A stretch of DNA of 15,837 bases from Chitinophagaceae bacterium UBA2467. Its GTDB lineage: Bacteria; Bacteroidota; Bacteroidia; Chitinophagales; Chitinophagaceae. The notes beneath the pieces were generated by a model, which was given only the letters and a program-made list of their open reading frames with translations, had not been told where the DNA came from and ran no database searches. Of this stretch, positions 7,334 to 15,259 are shown piece after piece. The stretch is from contig DDPN01000143.1 in NCBI GenBank assembly GCA_002342205.1, positions 5,388 to 21,224 of the forward strand, read 5' to 3'. How positions within the stretch are numbered: position 1 is the first letter of the stretch; every line of letters starts with the position of its first letter. Made by a program: the position numbers and the translations under genes.

Positions 7334-8077
7334 ATGCGCAACTCCATAATCGATTATACGCTTTATCTGGCTGATAGTGCACTCATTTTGGGACAGCGAA
7401 ATGGTGATTGGTGTGGACATGGGCCCATACTCGAACAAGATATTGCGATTACTAATATCACTTTGGATCTTATTGGACAGGCCAGAAGTTTTTATCAATA
7501 TGCTGCTTCACTAATTGGAGGTGACTCTACAGAAGATTCCCTTGCTTATTTGAGGGGAGAACGTGAATTCAAAAATTGTCTCTTGGCAGAAAGACCCAAT
7601 GGAGATTGGGGACAAACGATTTTAAGACAATTTTTATTCAGCAACTTTCAGCGAGAGCTTTACACCGTTCTAACGCAACATACCGATCAAACACTAGCAG
7701 CGATTGCAGAAAAATCACTTAAAGAAGTCAACTACCATTGCAGATGGAGTAGCGAATGGGTAGTTCGATTAGGAGATGGTACCGACGAAAGTCATTTGAA
7801 AATGAAAACTGCGTTAGAAAATCTGTGGCCCTATACAGGAGAATTATTCAAAGGAGCTGATTATGAAATAGCAGTAGGCATGGATCCTTCCTCACTTCAC
7901 ACACCTTGGTTTAACCAGGTAGAAAAAGTACTGCAAGAGGCAACGCTTCCAATTTCTTCTACCGAACATATATTTATGCATACAGGTGGTAAGCAAGGTG
8001 TACACTCTGAGCAATTAGGATTTTTGCTGACGGAATTACAATACATGCAAAGAGCTTACCCAGGCAGCAACTGGTAA
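7334..8077 (+). CDS. paaC: Phenylacetyl-CoA epoxidase structural subunit PaaC
   Basis: Ferritin-fold partner of PaaA; in characterised complexes PaaC lacks a working diiron centre and forms the stable PaaAC heterodimer that positions the substrate. The 247 residues equal the usual length (about 248). Recognisable family segments are LGQRNGDWCGHGPILE near residues 20-35, LDLIGQARSFYQYAA, AERPNGDWGQTILRQ, WSSEWVVRLGDGTDES and the C-terminal HTGGKQGVHSEQLGFLLTEL. Nothing is truncated. The gene sits 3 bp before paaD, so translational coupling is likely. Confidence 0.97.
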   Translation: MRNSIIDYTLYLADSALILGQRNGDWCGHGPILEQDIAITNITLDLIGQARSFYQYAASLIGGDSTEDSLAYLRGEREFKNCLLAERPNGDWGQTILRQFLFSNFQRELYTVLTQHTDQTLAAIAEKSLKEVNYHCRWSSEWVVRLGDGTDESHLKMKTALENLWPYTGELFKGADYEIAVGMDPSSLHTPWFNQVEKVLQEATLPISSTEHIFMHTGGKQGVHSEQLGFLLTELQYMQRAYPGSNW

Positions 8078-8080
8078 TTC

Positions 8081-8584
8081 ATGACTACAACCCATTTGTT
8101 TGAAGCTGAAGAAAAAGCCTGCTGGGCTTTAATGGACGAACTACATGATCCTGAAATTCCTGTTCTGTCACTACTAGATTTGGGAATTGTTCGCGCTATT
8201 GAAGTAATAAGTCCACCCAATCAAGAGGGCAAAATAAAAGTGACAATCACTGCTACCTACACAGGATGTCCTGCTATGGACTGGATTGCCAATGCGATTC
8301 GAATAGAATTACAAACCAAAGGATACCGGACCGTAGAAATTGAAACGAGTATTCGTCCAGCATGGACAACGGAGTGGATGAGTGAAAAAGGAAAAGAGAA
8401 ATTAAAAGCTTACGGCATTGCACCTCCTGAAAAAAGATTTCAAATTCCTGGCGATGGGATTGGCTGCCCACAATGTGGAAGTAATGATACAAAGTTGGTC
8501 AGTGAATTTGGCAGCACTGCCTGCAAAGCCTTAGTACAATGTAATCAGTGCGGAGAACCCTTTGATTATTTCAAGTGTCACTAA
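8081..8584 (+). CDS. paaD: PaaD, MIP18/DUF59-type maturation factor of the epoxidase
   Basis: This 167-residue protein is needed for phenylacetate catabolism in other bacteria, where it is thought to help assemble or repair the Fe-S cluster of PaaE. It has two parts. Residues 10-95 form a DUF59 (MIP18) domain with DPEIPVLSLLDLGIV and the conserved cysteine C63 in TYTGCPAM. Residues 125-167 form a zinc-ribbon-like tail with C129, C132, C148, C154, C157 and C166. Both the domain order and the length match E. coli PaaD (about 165). The start at 8081 follows the paaC stop by 3 bp. The exact biochemical role in the family is not fully settled. Confidence 0.95.
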   Translation: MTTTHLFEAEEKACWALMDELHDPEIPVLSLLDLGIVRAIEVISPPNQEGKIKVTITATYTGCPAMDWIANAIRIELQTKGYRTVEIETSIRPAWTTEWMSEKGKEKLKAYGIAPPEKRFQIPGDGIGCPQCGSNDTKLVSEFGSTACKALVQCNQCGEPFDYFKCH

Positions 8585-8595
8585 CTAGCAATTCC

Positions 8596-8603
8596 TACCT
8601 TCG
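8596..8603 (+). promoter_or_regulatory. Possible secondary -7 box before paaG
   Basis: TACCTTCG differs at one position from TAnnTTTG and lies in the 34-bp paaD-paaG gap, 15 bp before the paaG ATG. No -33 partner is visible. It could give an internal promoter for paaGIY, but read-through from paaA is the simpler explanation. Confidence 0.22.
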
Positions 8604-8618
8604 TTAAAACAGACATAC

Positions 8619-9392
8619 ATGTCATTCATATTGTTTGAAAGGCAGGACCAAGTAGGTTTCATTACACTGAACCGTCCAGAAAAGTTCAATGCTTTTAATC
8701 GGGAAATGGCACTGGAGTTACAACAAGTTTTAGACGAGTGCAAATCAGCTGCCTACCGTGCTGTAGTAATTACAGGGTCAGGAAAAGCATTTTGTTCCGG
8801 ACAAGATTTGGGTGAAGCCATTGATCCCAATGGTCCAGGCATGCAACGTATTTTAAAAGAACATTACAACCCCATCATCCTTCGCATTCGTGCATTAGAA
8901 AAACCAGTGATCGCAGCTGTGAATGGTGTAGCAGCAGGAGCTGGCGCCAATATTGCGCTAAGTTGTGATTTATGTATCGCTTCTCAACAAGCTTCTTTTA
9001 TACAAGCTTTTTCAAAAATTGGATTAGTTCCTGATTCAGGTGGTAGTTTTTTTTTACCTCGACTCATTGGACTACAACGAGCAGCCGGCTTGATGATGTT
9101 GGGTGAAAAAATTTCGGGGGCAGAAGCCGCCTCCATCGGAATGATATGGAAAGCAGTAGAAGATGCTGAATTACAAAAAGAGGTAAAAGAAACTGCAGCA
9201 ACCCTCGCCGCCTTACCTACCACAGCACTGGCGCTGATCAAAAAACAATTAGAAAGCAGTGCAACCTCTACCTTGGCTGAACAATTAGAACTAGAAGACA
9301 AGCTTCAACAACAAGCTGCCGCCACCCATGATTTTAGAGAAGGAGTCGCTGCATTTTTAGAAAAAAGAAAAGCAAATTTTAAAGGGCATTAA
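8619..9392 (+). CDS. paaG: Ring-1,2-epoxyphenylacetyl-CoA isomerase PaaG
   Basis: Crotonase-fold enzyme that isomerises the unstable epoxide made by PaaABCE to 2-oxepin-2(3H)-ylideneacetyl-CoA, and also acts as a cis/trans enoyl-CoA isomerase further down the pathway. The 257 residues have oxyanion-hole segments SGQDLG (60-65) and GAGAN (107-111) and the catalytic acid D139 in GLVPDSGGSFFLPR. PaaG has this Asp, while hydratases of the PaaF type use two Glu residues instead. The family-specific stretch AVNGVAAGAGANIALS and the C-terminal DFREGVAAFLEKR also match PaaG. The gene follows paaD by 34 bp and precedes paaI by 11 bp. PaaG is preferred over PaaF on the Asp and on position after the epoxidase genes. 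Confidence 0.93.
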   Translation: MSFILFERQDQVGFITLNRPEKFNAFNREMALELQQVLDECKSAAYRAVVITGSGKAFCSGQDLGEAIDPNGPGMQRILKEHYNPIILRIRALEKPVIAAVNGVAAGAGANIALSCDLCIASQQASFIQAFSKIGLVPDSGGSFFLPRLIGLQRAAGLMMLGEKISGAEAASIGMIWKAVEDAELQKEVKETAATLAALPTTALALIKKQLESSATSTLAEQLELEDKLQQQAAATHDFREGVAAFLEKRKANFKGH

Positions 9393-9403
9393 ACACTAAT
9401 ACC

Positions 9404-9835
9404 ATGCAAAATAATTCGCAAGCAGATGCTTTGGCGCAGCAGGTAGTTGAAAAAATGATGCAAGAAGATCGTTTTTCACAGTGGATGGGTATTGAGGTAA
9501 TAGAAGTACGTGAAGGATATAGTCGAATTCGCATGACAATACGTCCAGAGATGGTCAATGGTTTTGGGATCGTGCATGGAGGAGTAACGTTTGCTTTAGC
9601 GGATAGCGCTTTTGCTTTTGCCTGTAACAACCGAAATGATTTGTCGGTGGCACTCGATACTTCGATCAATTTTACAAAACAAGTACTAGTTGGCGACCAA
9701 TTGACAGCAGAAGCAACAGAATTGCATAACGGAAAAAGCACAGGACTTTATCAGATTGCAATACAAAATCAACATCAACAACTCGTAGCTCAATTCAAAG
9801 GACTTTGTTACCGTACACATAAAAATCTGATCTAA
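9404..9835 (+). CDS. paaI: Hotdog-fold acyl-CoA thioesterase PaaI
   Basis: Thioesterase that hydrolyses hydroxyphenylacetyl-CoA-type and other stalled aromatic CoA esters, protecting the cell from CoA depletion when the pathway backs up; cytoplasmic. The 143 residues have the hotdog signature VNGFGIVHGGVTFALADSAF at 51-70. D67 lies in the ADSAFAFACN helix, the place of the catalytic Asp in E. coli PaaI. The stretch DTSINFTKQVLVGDQLTAEA is also typical. The gene is 11 bp after paaG and 5 bp before paaY. The hotdog superfamily is broad, but motif and location make PaaI the natural call. Confidence 0.94.
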   Translation: MQNNSQADALAQQVVEKMMQEDRFSQWMGIEVIEVREGYSRIRMTIRPEMVNGFGIVHGGVTFALADSAFAFACNNRNDLSVALDTSINFTKQVLVGDQLTAEATELHNGKSTGLYQIAIQNQHQQLVAQFKGLCYRTHKNLI

Positions 9836-9840
9836 TTTTT

Positions 9841-10431
9841 ATGTTTTATTCATTCAATGGAATTAGACCCGTGGTGCATGTAAGTTCATTTGTGCATCCA
9901 CAAGCCGTTGTAACCGGCGATGTACGAATTGGCAAAGATTGCTATATCGGACCTGGTGCTGCGTTGAGAGGTGACTGGGGCACCATCATACTCGAAGATG
10001 GTTGCAACGTGCAAGAGAACTGTACCATTCATATGTTTCCGGGATTGACTGTATTGCTAAAAGAAGGATCGCATATTGGTCATGGCGCCATCATTCATGG
10101 TGCGACGATTGGACGCAACTGCCTGGTGGGCATGAACAGTGTACTGATGGATCACGTACAAATTGGAGATGAATCAATAGTAGGAGCACTGACATTTATA
10201 AAGGAAGGAACGATTATACCGCCAAGAAGTTTGGTGGCAGGAAATCCAGGAAAAATTATTCGTGCAGTAAGTGATGAACAACTCAAATGGAAAACAGAAG
10301 GCACTAATTTATACCAGCAGCTCCCAGCCTATTGTAAAGATGAATTGAAAAAATGTCAACCGCTTCGAAAGCCAAAAAAACAAACACCCCTTCGAAGCTT
10401 TCACTATAAAACCTGGAAGTCCAAATCTTAA
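9841..10431 (+). CDS. paaY: PaaY, left-handed beta-helix thioesterase of the gamma-carbonic-anhydrase family
   Basis: A hexapeptide-repeat (LbH) protein that in E. coli and Pseudomonas is a thioesterase removing CoA from the cycloheptatriene by-product formed in phenylacetate breakdown. The 196 residues equal the E. coli length. Repeats run from about residue 11 to 155 (VVTGDVRIGKDCYIGPGAAL and on). Likely metal ligands are H64 (TIHMFPG), H81 and H86 (HIGHGAIIHG), the three-His set of gamma-carbonic anhydrases. The C-terminal helix contains KWKTEGTNLYQQL, typical of PaaY, followed by a Lys/Arg-rich tail. It is last in the operon, and the convergent redoxin gene ends 2 bp further on. A generic gamma-CA-like protein is the alternative, but sequence and context favour PaaY. 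Confidence 0.93.
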   Translation: MFYSFNGIRPVVHVSSFVHPQAVVTGDVRIGKDCYIGPGAALRGDWGTIILEDGCNVQENCTIHMFPGLTVLLKEGSHIGHGAIIHGATIGRNCLVGMNSVLMDHVQIGDESIVGALTFIKEGTIIPPRSLVAGNPGKIIRAVSDEQLKWKTEGTNLYQQLPAYCKDELKKCQPLRKPKKQTPLRSFHYKTWKSKS

Positions 10432-10433
10432 TT

Positions 10434-11525
10434 TTACTTTGGTAGAACCTTGTCAAGTGTAGTAGCCAGTGCATCGCCTCTTAATGACTCCGCAATGATT
10501 TTACCAGTAGGGTCTACTAACACATTAAAAGGAATTCCCTGAATATTGTATAATGAAACAACTGGACTATTCCAAAATTGTAAATCGCTAACCTGTGTCC
10601 AGGTGAGATTATCTTTCATCACAGCCTTCATCCATTCATCTTTTTCTCCCTCTTGATCTAACGAAACACCCAGCACCGTAAAATTTCGATTTTTGAATTG
10701 CGCATAGGCATTAACCACATTGGGATTTTCCATACGACATGGTTTGCACCAGCTTGCCCAAAAGTCAACCAAAACATATTTACCTCGAAATGAACTGAGG
10801 CTAATCATTTTTCCGTTTGGATCCGGTAAAGAAAATTCAGGTGCAGTTTGGCCCACCATCCCCTTCGAAGAAGCAGGTTGTGTTGCCATCATGATACTGA
10901 CGGCTTCTAACCCTTTGTGTTTGGGAAATGCTTCAGTTAATTTTTTTACTTGTGCTTTAGTTTCTTCCACTGTAAATCCAGTCAAACCAAATGCTGGATT
11001 ACCAGCTAAACTTTGATAATAACTTATGATCATCATTGATAATGCGGGGCTTTTGCTAACACCCAGCGCTCGTTCAGTGATAACACGAAGTGAATCAACT
11101 TTGCCCTTCAATAGTTGACTATTGAATTCCAGCAAATAAGACTGTAAAGCCGAACTAGCTACTGACCCCTTCACCTCATATCGATCAGTCATTACCTTGC
11201 TTACCGGATCAAAAAAAATCTGGAGATCTACTTTTTTTCCATCGTTGATAACCGATGCAGCCGGATAATCTTGTTTATCGATTCGTACATTGAAAACAGT
11301 CTCTTCCGTTACTTTAGCACGCAACACAAAAGATCCATCTTTATTGGGACGTACCGAATCAACGGTTACTGGCTGCATTGTTGCCATTGGAATTTCTTCG
11401 AGATAAACCATAGAGGGACTCATCCTATTTACCTTTCCATTCACAGTAAATTGTTGATCCCTCAGGCCACTACAAGATGTAAGAAATAACAAAGCAGCCA
11501 GCAGTAAAATTGAAGTATTTTTCAT
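10434..11525 (-). CDS. TlpA/ResA-like thioredoxin-fold lipoprotein with DUF4369 N-terminal domain
   Basis: This 363-residue envelope thiol-disulfide oxidoreductase is a kind that is numerous in Bacteroidota. A lipoprotein signal peptide ends at the lipobox LTSC with the lipidated C18. Residues about 24-110 resemble the DUF4369 beta domain (FTVNGKVNRMSPSMVYLEEI). A helical linker follows. Residues about 224-363 form the AhpC/TSA-TlpA domain (GQTAPEFSLPDPNGKMISL), with redox motif WASWCKPCRMENP (C260 and C263) and the cis-Pro loop near GIPFNVLVDPTGKII. All residues for redox activity are present. The gene starts 18 bp after the alaS stop on the same strand, so the two may be co-transcribed. The target protein of this reductase/oxidase is unknown. 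Confidence 0.92.
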   Translation of the reverse strand: MKNTSILLLAALLFLTSCSGLRDQQFTVNGKVNRMSPSMVYLEEIPMATMQPVTVDSVRPNKDGSFVLRAKVTEETVFNVRIDKQDYPAASVINDGKKVDLQIFFDPVSKVMTDRYEVKGSVASSALQSYLLEFNSQLLKGKVDSLRVITERALGVSKSPALSMMIISYYQSLAGNPAFGLTGFTVEETKAQVKKLTEAFPKHKGLEAVSIMMATQPASSKGMVGQTAPEFSLPDPNGKMISLSSFRGKYVLVDFWASWCKPCRMENPNVVNAYAQFKNRNFTVLGVSLDQEGEKDEWMKAVMKDNLTWTQVSDLQFWNSPVVSLYNIQGIPFNVLVDPTGKIIAESLRGDALATTLDKVLPK

Positions 11526-11543
11526 TTGCTTAAATTAATCAAC

Positions 11544-14153
11544 TTACAAGAGTGCCTTAACAGCTGCAATCACTTGATCAAAGTGATTGATTTCCTGTCC
11601 TCCTGCCGTTGCCAATGTTTTTTGTCCACCGCCACCTCCTTTGATTAGTGGCGCAACTATTTCCTTAATTATTTTACCAGCATCCAGCCCTTTCGCCTTA
11701 CATATAGAGTCTGCAATACTTACTGCCACCGCAGCTTTACCGCCAATGTTTGCACAAAGAATAGCAACCTGTTCCGGCTGGATTAGTTTTAGTTCGGTGC
11801 AGATTTTTTTGAGTGCATCTGCATTACTCACCTGTATAGTAGCCCCAATAAATGCAGAGCCATTTACAGTTTGAACCTGCGCAGTAAGTTGCTGTGCCAG
11901 GGCTTGCAATTGTTTTGTCTCTAGTGCTTCGAATTGCTTTTTAAGTTCGGTATTATCAGTTTGTAATTGCTCGATAGCACGAAGAATATCCTTAGGATTT
12001 TTTAGCGCTTCACGCACTTGTTGTACTACAGACAACTCGGCATTCACAAAATCTTCTGCCTGTTTTCCGCAACATGCTTCCAAACGTCTTACTCCCGCTG
12101 CTACTGCCGCTTCACTCGTGATTTTGAAAAGTCCTAATTCGCCAGTAGATCCCACATGTGTTCCTCCACACAATTCAATGGAATATGAAGGATCAATGAT
12201 TACAACACGCACTGTATCTCCATATTTTTCACCAAACAAAGCCATTGCACCTAATTTCATGGCTTCATCTTTTGGCATTGACTTGATCACAACCGGAATA
12301 TTCTCGCGGATTTTTTCATTCACGATTGCTTCCACTTTTGCCAACTCCTCGGTTGTCATCTTTGCAAAATGAGAAAAGTCAAATCGCAAATTTGACGCAT
12401 TGACCATCGAACCTTTTTGTGCCACATGCGTACCCAATACATTGCGCAATGCAGCATGCAATAAGTGGGTAGCACTATGGTGATAGGCTGTGGAAATTCG
12501 TATAGTGCCGTCTACTTTAGCAAGCACAGACGCAGCTGGGTCAGTAGGCAATTGCTCAGTATAATGAACAATCAAGTCATTATCCTTCTTTGTATCTACT
12601 ACTTCAATAGCCTCTCCGTCAAAATAAAGCCAACCTCTGTCTCCTACTTGTCCTCCACTTTCTGCGTAAAATGGAGTTTGCTGAAGTACCCATTGATAGC
12701 CTTCTTTTCCTTTTGCTTTAACAGAGCGGTATTTTAAAACTTTTGTGTTGCTTTCTAATTGATCATAGCCCACAAAAACATTGGACCCTTCTTCAAACAC
12801 AACCCAATCACCGGCATCAATAGCAGTTGCTGCACGACTACGATCTTTTTGCTTTTTCATCTCCGCCTCAAAACCGGGTTCATCTACCTGGAGTTTATTT
12901 TCAGAAGCGATTAATCGTGTTAGGTCAATGGGGAAACCATAGGTATCATACAACTCAAAAGCAGCAGTTCCGGGAATCACGCCTTTGCTGGATTGCATCA
13001 ATTCATCAATTCGTTTCAATCCTTTTTCTAATGTTCGCAAAAATGCTTCCTCCTCTTCACGTACAACACGTCCAACAAAATCAACCTGCTGTTGTAATTC
13101 TGGAAACACATTTTCAAATTGTTTGGCTAATACTGGTACTAATTGAGTCAACAACGGTTGCTTGTACCCCAAATAGGAATAGTAATAGCGAACTGCTCTT
13201 CGCAGAATTCTTCGAATAACATACCCAGCTCCCGTGTTGGCAGGTAATTGTCCATCGGCAATTGTAAAACTAATAGCCCGAATATGATCCGCTAACACAC
13301 GAAAGGCAATTGCCTGTTTGCTGTCAGAGCCATCATATCTTACCCCTGTAATTTTTTCAACCTGCTGAATGGTGCCACTAAAAATATCAGTATCGTAGTT
13401 GGATGTTTTTCCCTGTAAAACGCGTACCAATCTTTCGAGACCCATTCCTGTATCTACGTGCGTAGCAGGAAGCGGCTCCAGTGTTCCGTCTTTTTTACGA
13501 TTGTATTGAATAAATACGTTATTCCAAATCTCAATCACCTGCGGGTGATCTTTATTCACTAATTGTTGCCCTGGAATTTTTTTTCTTTCTTCATCAGATC
13601 GACAATCCACATGTATTTCGCTACAGGGACCACAAGGACCTGTATCACCCATCTCCCAGAAATTATCTTTCTTGTTGCCAAACACAATCCGCTCGTCGGG
13701 TAAAATCTCCTTCCATTTTTTTAATGCAATAGACGAAGGTGGTAATCCTTCCTTTGCGTCTCCCTCAAAAACAGTAGCATATAATCGGTCTTTGGGAATT
13801 TTATATACTTCCGTTAGCAGTTGCCAACTCCACTCAATGGCTTCATTTTTGAAGTAGTCACCAAAACTCCAATTACCAAGCATTTCAAACATCGTGTGAT
13901 GATAGGTGTCTACCCCCACCTCTTCCAGGTCATTATGTTTACCACTGACGCGCAAACATTTTTGTGTATCGACTGCTCGGCTATAGGGTGCTTTTTTGTT
14001 ACCCAAAAAATAATCCTTGAATTGATTCATTCCAGCATTGGTGAACATCAGTGTGGGGTCATTCTTCACCACAATAGGAGCAGAGGGAACGATCGTGTGT
14101 TCTTTGGAATGAAAAAAGTCCAAAAATGCCTGTCTGATTTCACTGGAAGTCAT
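11544..14153 (-). CDS. alaS: Alanyl-tRNA synthetase
   Basis: Charges tRNA-Ala with alanine and removes mischarged Ser/Gly through its editing domain; cytoplasmic and essential. With ATG at 14153 the protein has 869 residues (E. coli AlaS about 876). The N-terminal class II catalytic core holds FTNAGMNQFKDYFLG, GCWSFGDYF-like NWSFGDYFKNEAI, and VDTGMGLERL. The editing domain has HSATH with H559 and H563 (12465-12479) and CGGTHV with C662 and H666 (12153-12170), the four zinc ligands expected. The C-terminal oligomerisation region is coiled (about 700-760) and ends with the Gly-rich KGGGGGQKTLATAGG. Two tandem ATGs lie at 14156 and 14153, and an ATG at 14207 would precede the predicted promoter, so it was rejected. 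The M23 peptidase gene is divergent. Confidence 0.97.
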   Translation of the reverse strand: MTSSEIRQAFLDFFHSKEHTIVPSAPIVVKNDPTLMFTNAGMNQFKDYFLGNKKAPYSRAVDTQKCLRVSGKHNDLEEVGVDTYHHTMFEMLGNWSFGDYFKNEAIEWSWQLLTEVYKIPKDRLYATVFEGDAKEGLPPSSIALKKWKEILPDERIVFGNKKDNFWEMGDTGPCGPCSEIHVDCRSDEERKKIPGQQLVNKDHPQVIEIWNNVFIQYNRKKDGTLEPLPATHVDTGMGLERLVRVLQGKTSNYDTDIFSGTIQQVEKITGVRYDGSDSKQAIAFRVLADHIRAISFTIADGQLPANTGAGYVIRRILRRAVRYYYSYLGYKQPLLTQLVPVLAKQFENVFPELQQQVDFVGRVVREEEEAFLRTLEKGLKRIDELMQSSKGVIPGTAAFELYDTYGFPIDLTRLIASENKLQVDEPGFEAEMKKQKDRSRAATAIDAGDWVVFEEGSNVFVGYDQLESNTKVLKYRSVKAKGKEGYQWVLQQTPFYAESGGQVGDRGWLYFDGEAIEVVDTKKDNDLIVHYTEQLPTDPAASVLAKVDGTIRISTAYHHSATHLLHAALRNVLGTHVAQKGSMVNASNLRFDFSHFAKMTTEELAKVEAIVNEKIRENIPVVIKSMPKDEAMKLGAMALFGEKYGDTVRVVIIDPSYSIELCGGTHVGSTGELGLFKITSEAAVAAGVRRLEACCGKQAEDFVNAELSVVQQVREALKNPKDILRAIEQLQTDNTELKKQFEALETKQLQALAQQLTAQVQTVNGSAFIGATIQVSNADALKKICTELKLIQPEQVAILCANIGGKAAVAVSIADSICKAKGLDAGKIIKEIVAPLIKGGGGGQKTLATAGGQEINHFDQVIAAVKALL

Positions 14154-14168
14154 CATAAGAGTAAATAC

Positions 14169-14176
14169 TATATTTG
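14169..14176 (+). promoter_or_regulatory. Candidate -7 box for the M23 peptidase gene
   Basis: TATATTTG fully matches TAnnTTTG and lies 51 bp before the peptidase ATG at 14228. No TTG is present about 17-20 bp upstream, where the sequence is already alaS coding DNA on the other strand. It faces the alaS -7 box at 14194-14201. Confidence 0.35.
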
Positions 14177-14193
14177 TTTGCCTGTGATGGCAG

Positions 14194-14201
14194 CAAAGGT
14201 A
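14194..14201 (-). promoter_or_regulatory. Candidate -7 box of the alaS promoter
   Basis: On the minus strand TACCTTTG matches TAnnTTTG in full and lies 37-40 bp upstream of the tandem alaS start codons. No clear -33 TTG is visible at the usual distance. It supports a start at 14153 or 14156 rather than 14207, which would lie upstream of the transcription start. Confidence 0.4.
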
Positions 14202-14227
14202 AGGCAATAAAAGCAGCTGTCCCCGCT

Positions 14228-15199
14228 ATGAAAAAGGTCAAATACTACTATAACACCAACACACTCCGTTATGAAAAAGCGGTGACGCCCCTTCGGGTAA
14301 AGGTGTTACGTGTATTTGGTTTTGTAGCTGCTTCACTGGTAACCGCCTCGTTGATTGCCTACTTTGCCTTTCAATTCATTGGGTCGCCTCGGGAAAAAAT
14401 GCTGGAATTACAAAACCGGGAAATGAGAGATGATTATTATGAATTAGCAGAAAAAGCCCGCACATTGGAAGAGCAAATGAAAGAGCTGGAGACCCGTGAC
14501 AATGATATTTACCGAGCCATATTTGAAGCAACGCCAATTCCAGATAGTGCCAGAGCAAAAAAGATTGAAACACAAAAAGAACTAGAGAAGATTGAAAAAA
14601 TCAGCAGTAAAAAATTAGCAAGCACGGTTGCAAGCACACTGGATAATCTGGTTGAACGCATCCGCGCACAACGCAATTCATACGAAGAAGTGAGTCAATT
14701 AGTAAAAGACAAAGAAAGACTGCTGGCACACACTCCTGCTATTCAGCCTGTGAGTAATAAAAACTTAAAACGAATCGCATCGGGCTTCGGCTACCGAATT
14801 GATCCAATTTATAAAACCCCCCGTATGCACCCTGGTCTTGATTTTACTGCCCCCCAGGGAACTCCTATATACGCTACCGCAAATGGACGAGTTGAAGTAG
14901 CTGGTAACAGTGGGGACGGGTATGGCAAACACGTTATTATCAACCATGGGTATGGTTATCAAACGCTGTATGGGCATATGGTGCGAGTGAAAGCCCGTGT
15001 TGGTCAAAACGTAAAAAGAGGAGAGGTGATTGGATGGGTGGGAAGCACTGGTAAATCCACAGGCCCACATTGCCACTATGAGGTAATTAAGAATGGTTCT
15101 AAAATTGATCCGATCTATTTCTTCTATAATGATCTGACTCCGGCACAATTTGACCGCATTCTGAAGCAAGCGGCCGCATCTAACCAAAGTTTAGACTAA
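14228..15199 (+). CDS. Membrane-anchored M23-family (LytM-type) peptidoglycan endopeptidase
   Basis: This 323-residue cell-wall zinc peptidase is expected to cut peptide cross-links of peptidoglycan, or to activate other hydrolases. A cytoplasmic N-terminus (about 1-30) is followed by one membrane segment at about 32-51 (FGFVAASLVTASLIAYFAFQ). Periplasmic coiled-coil segments at about 55-95 and 112-165 are rich in Glu, Lys and Arg. The M23 domain spans about 185-298. Zinc ligands are visible as H201 and D205 (HPGLDF), with H281 and H283 in HCHYE; H250 (LYGHM) is the further conserved His. All are present, so it is probably catalytically active rather than an EnvC-like degenerate form. The ATG at 14228 (MKKVKYYYN) is preferred over one at 14174, which lies within the candidate promoter. 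The gene is divergent from alaS, and the MerR-like gene follows 69 bp downstream. Confidence 0.93.
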   Translation: MKKVKYYYNTNTLRYEKAVTPLRVKVLRVFGFVAASLVTASLIAYFAFQFIGSPREKMLELQNREMRDDYYELAEKARTLEEQMKELETRDNDIYRAIFEATPIPDSARAKKIETQKELEKIEKISSKKLASTVASTLDNLVERIRAQRNSYEEVSQLVKDKERLLAHTPAIQPVSNKNLKRIASGFGYRIDPIYKTPRMHPGLDFTAPQGTPIYATANGRVEVAGNSGDGYGKHVIINHGYGYQTLYGHMVRVKARVGQNVKRGEVIGWVGSTGKSTGPHCHYEVIKNGSKIDPIYFFYNDLTPAQFDRILKQAAASNQSLD

Positions 15200-15234
15200 A
15201 CACCAGTTTTCCACACCGTAACTTTAAAGAGATG

Positions 15235-15249
15235 AAAGGCATTGCCTTT
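15235..15249. repeat. Short perfect inverted repeat between the M23 and MerR genes
   Basis: AAAGGC-ATT-GCCTTT: 6-bp arms around a 3-bp loop. It lies 36 bp after the peptidase stop and 19 bp before the MerR ATG. The following bases (GTTATCTTTAC) are only partly T-rich, so it is a poor intrinsic terminator. It may be a weak attenuating hairpin or an operator. Confidence 0.35.
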
Positions 15250-15251
15250 GT

Positions 15252-15259
15252 TATCTTTA
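15252..15259 (+). promoter_or_regulatory. Possible -7 box before the MerR-like gene
   Basis: TATCTTTA matches seven of eight positions of TAnnTTTG and lies 9 bp before the ATG at 15269, next to the inverted repeat. No -33 element is evident. It is a weak call. Confidence 0.2.

Noticed and set aside
8590..8610. Possible second PaaR operator before paaG
   Set aside because: Only one half-site (CGTT) is present; the opposite arm reads TACC rather than AACG, so it does not meet the consensus.
4263..10431. The paa cluster as an undescribed pathway
   Set aside because: Each protein matches a known Paa family over its full length with key residues intact. The novelty lies in gene order and control, not in chemistry.
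14154..14207. Longer AlaS start at 14207 and longer M23 start at 14174
   Set aside because: Both would overlap the other gene's control region. The extra residues do not resemble either family, and the predicted -7 boxes lie inside them. Family-like N-termini begin at 14153/14156 and 14228.
11587..14210. Several plus-strand open frames of 84-130 codons inside alaS
   Set aside because: They lie antisense to a fully conserved alaS frame and have no recognisable domain, so they are shadows of its codon use.
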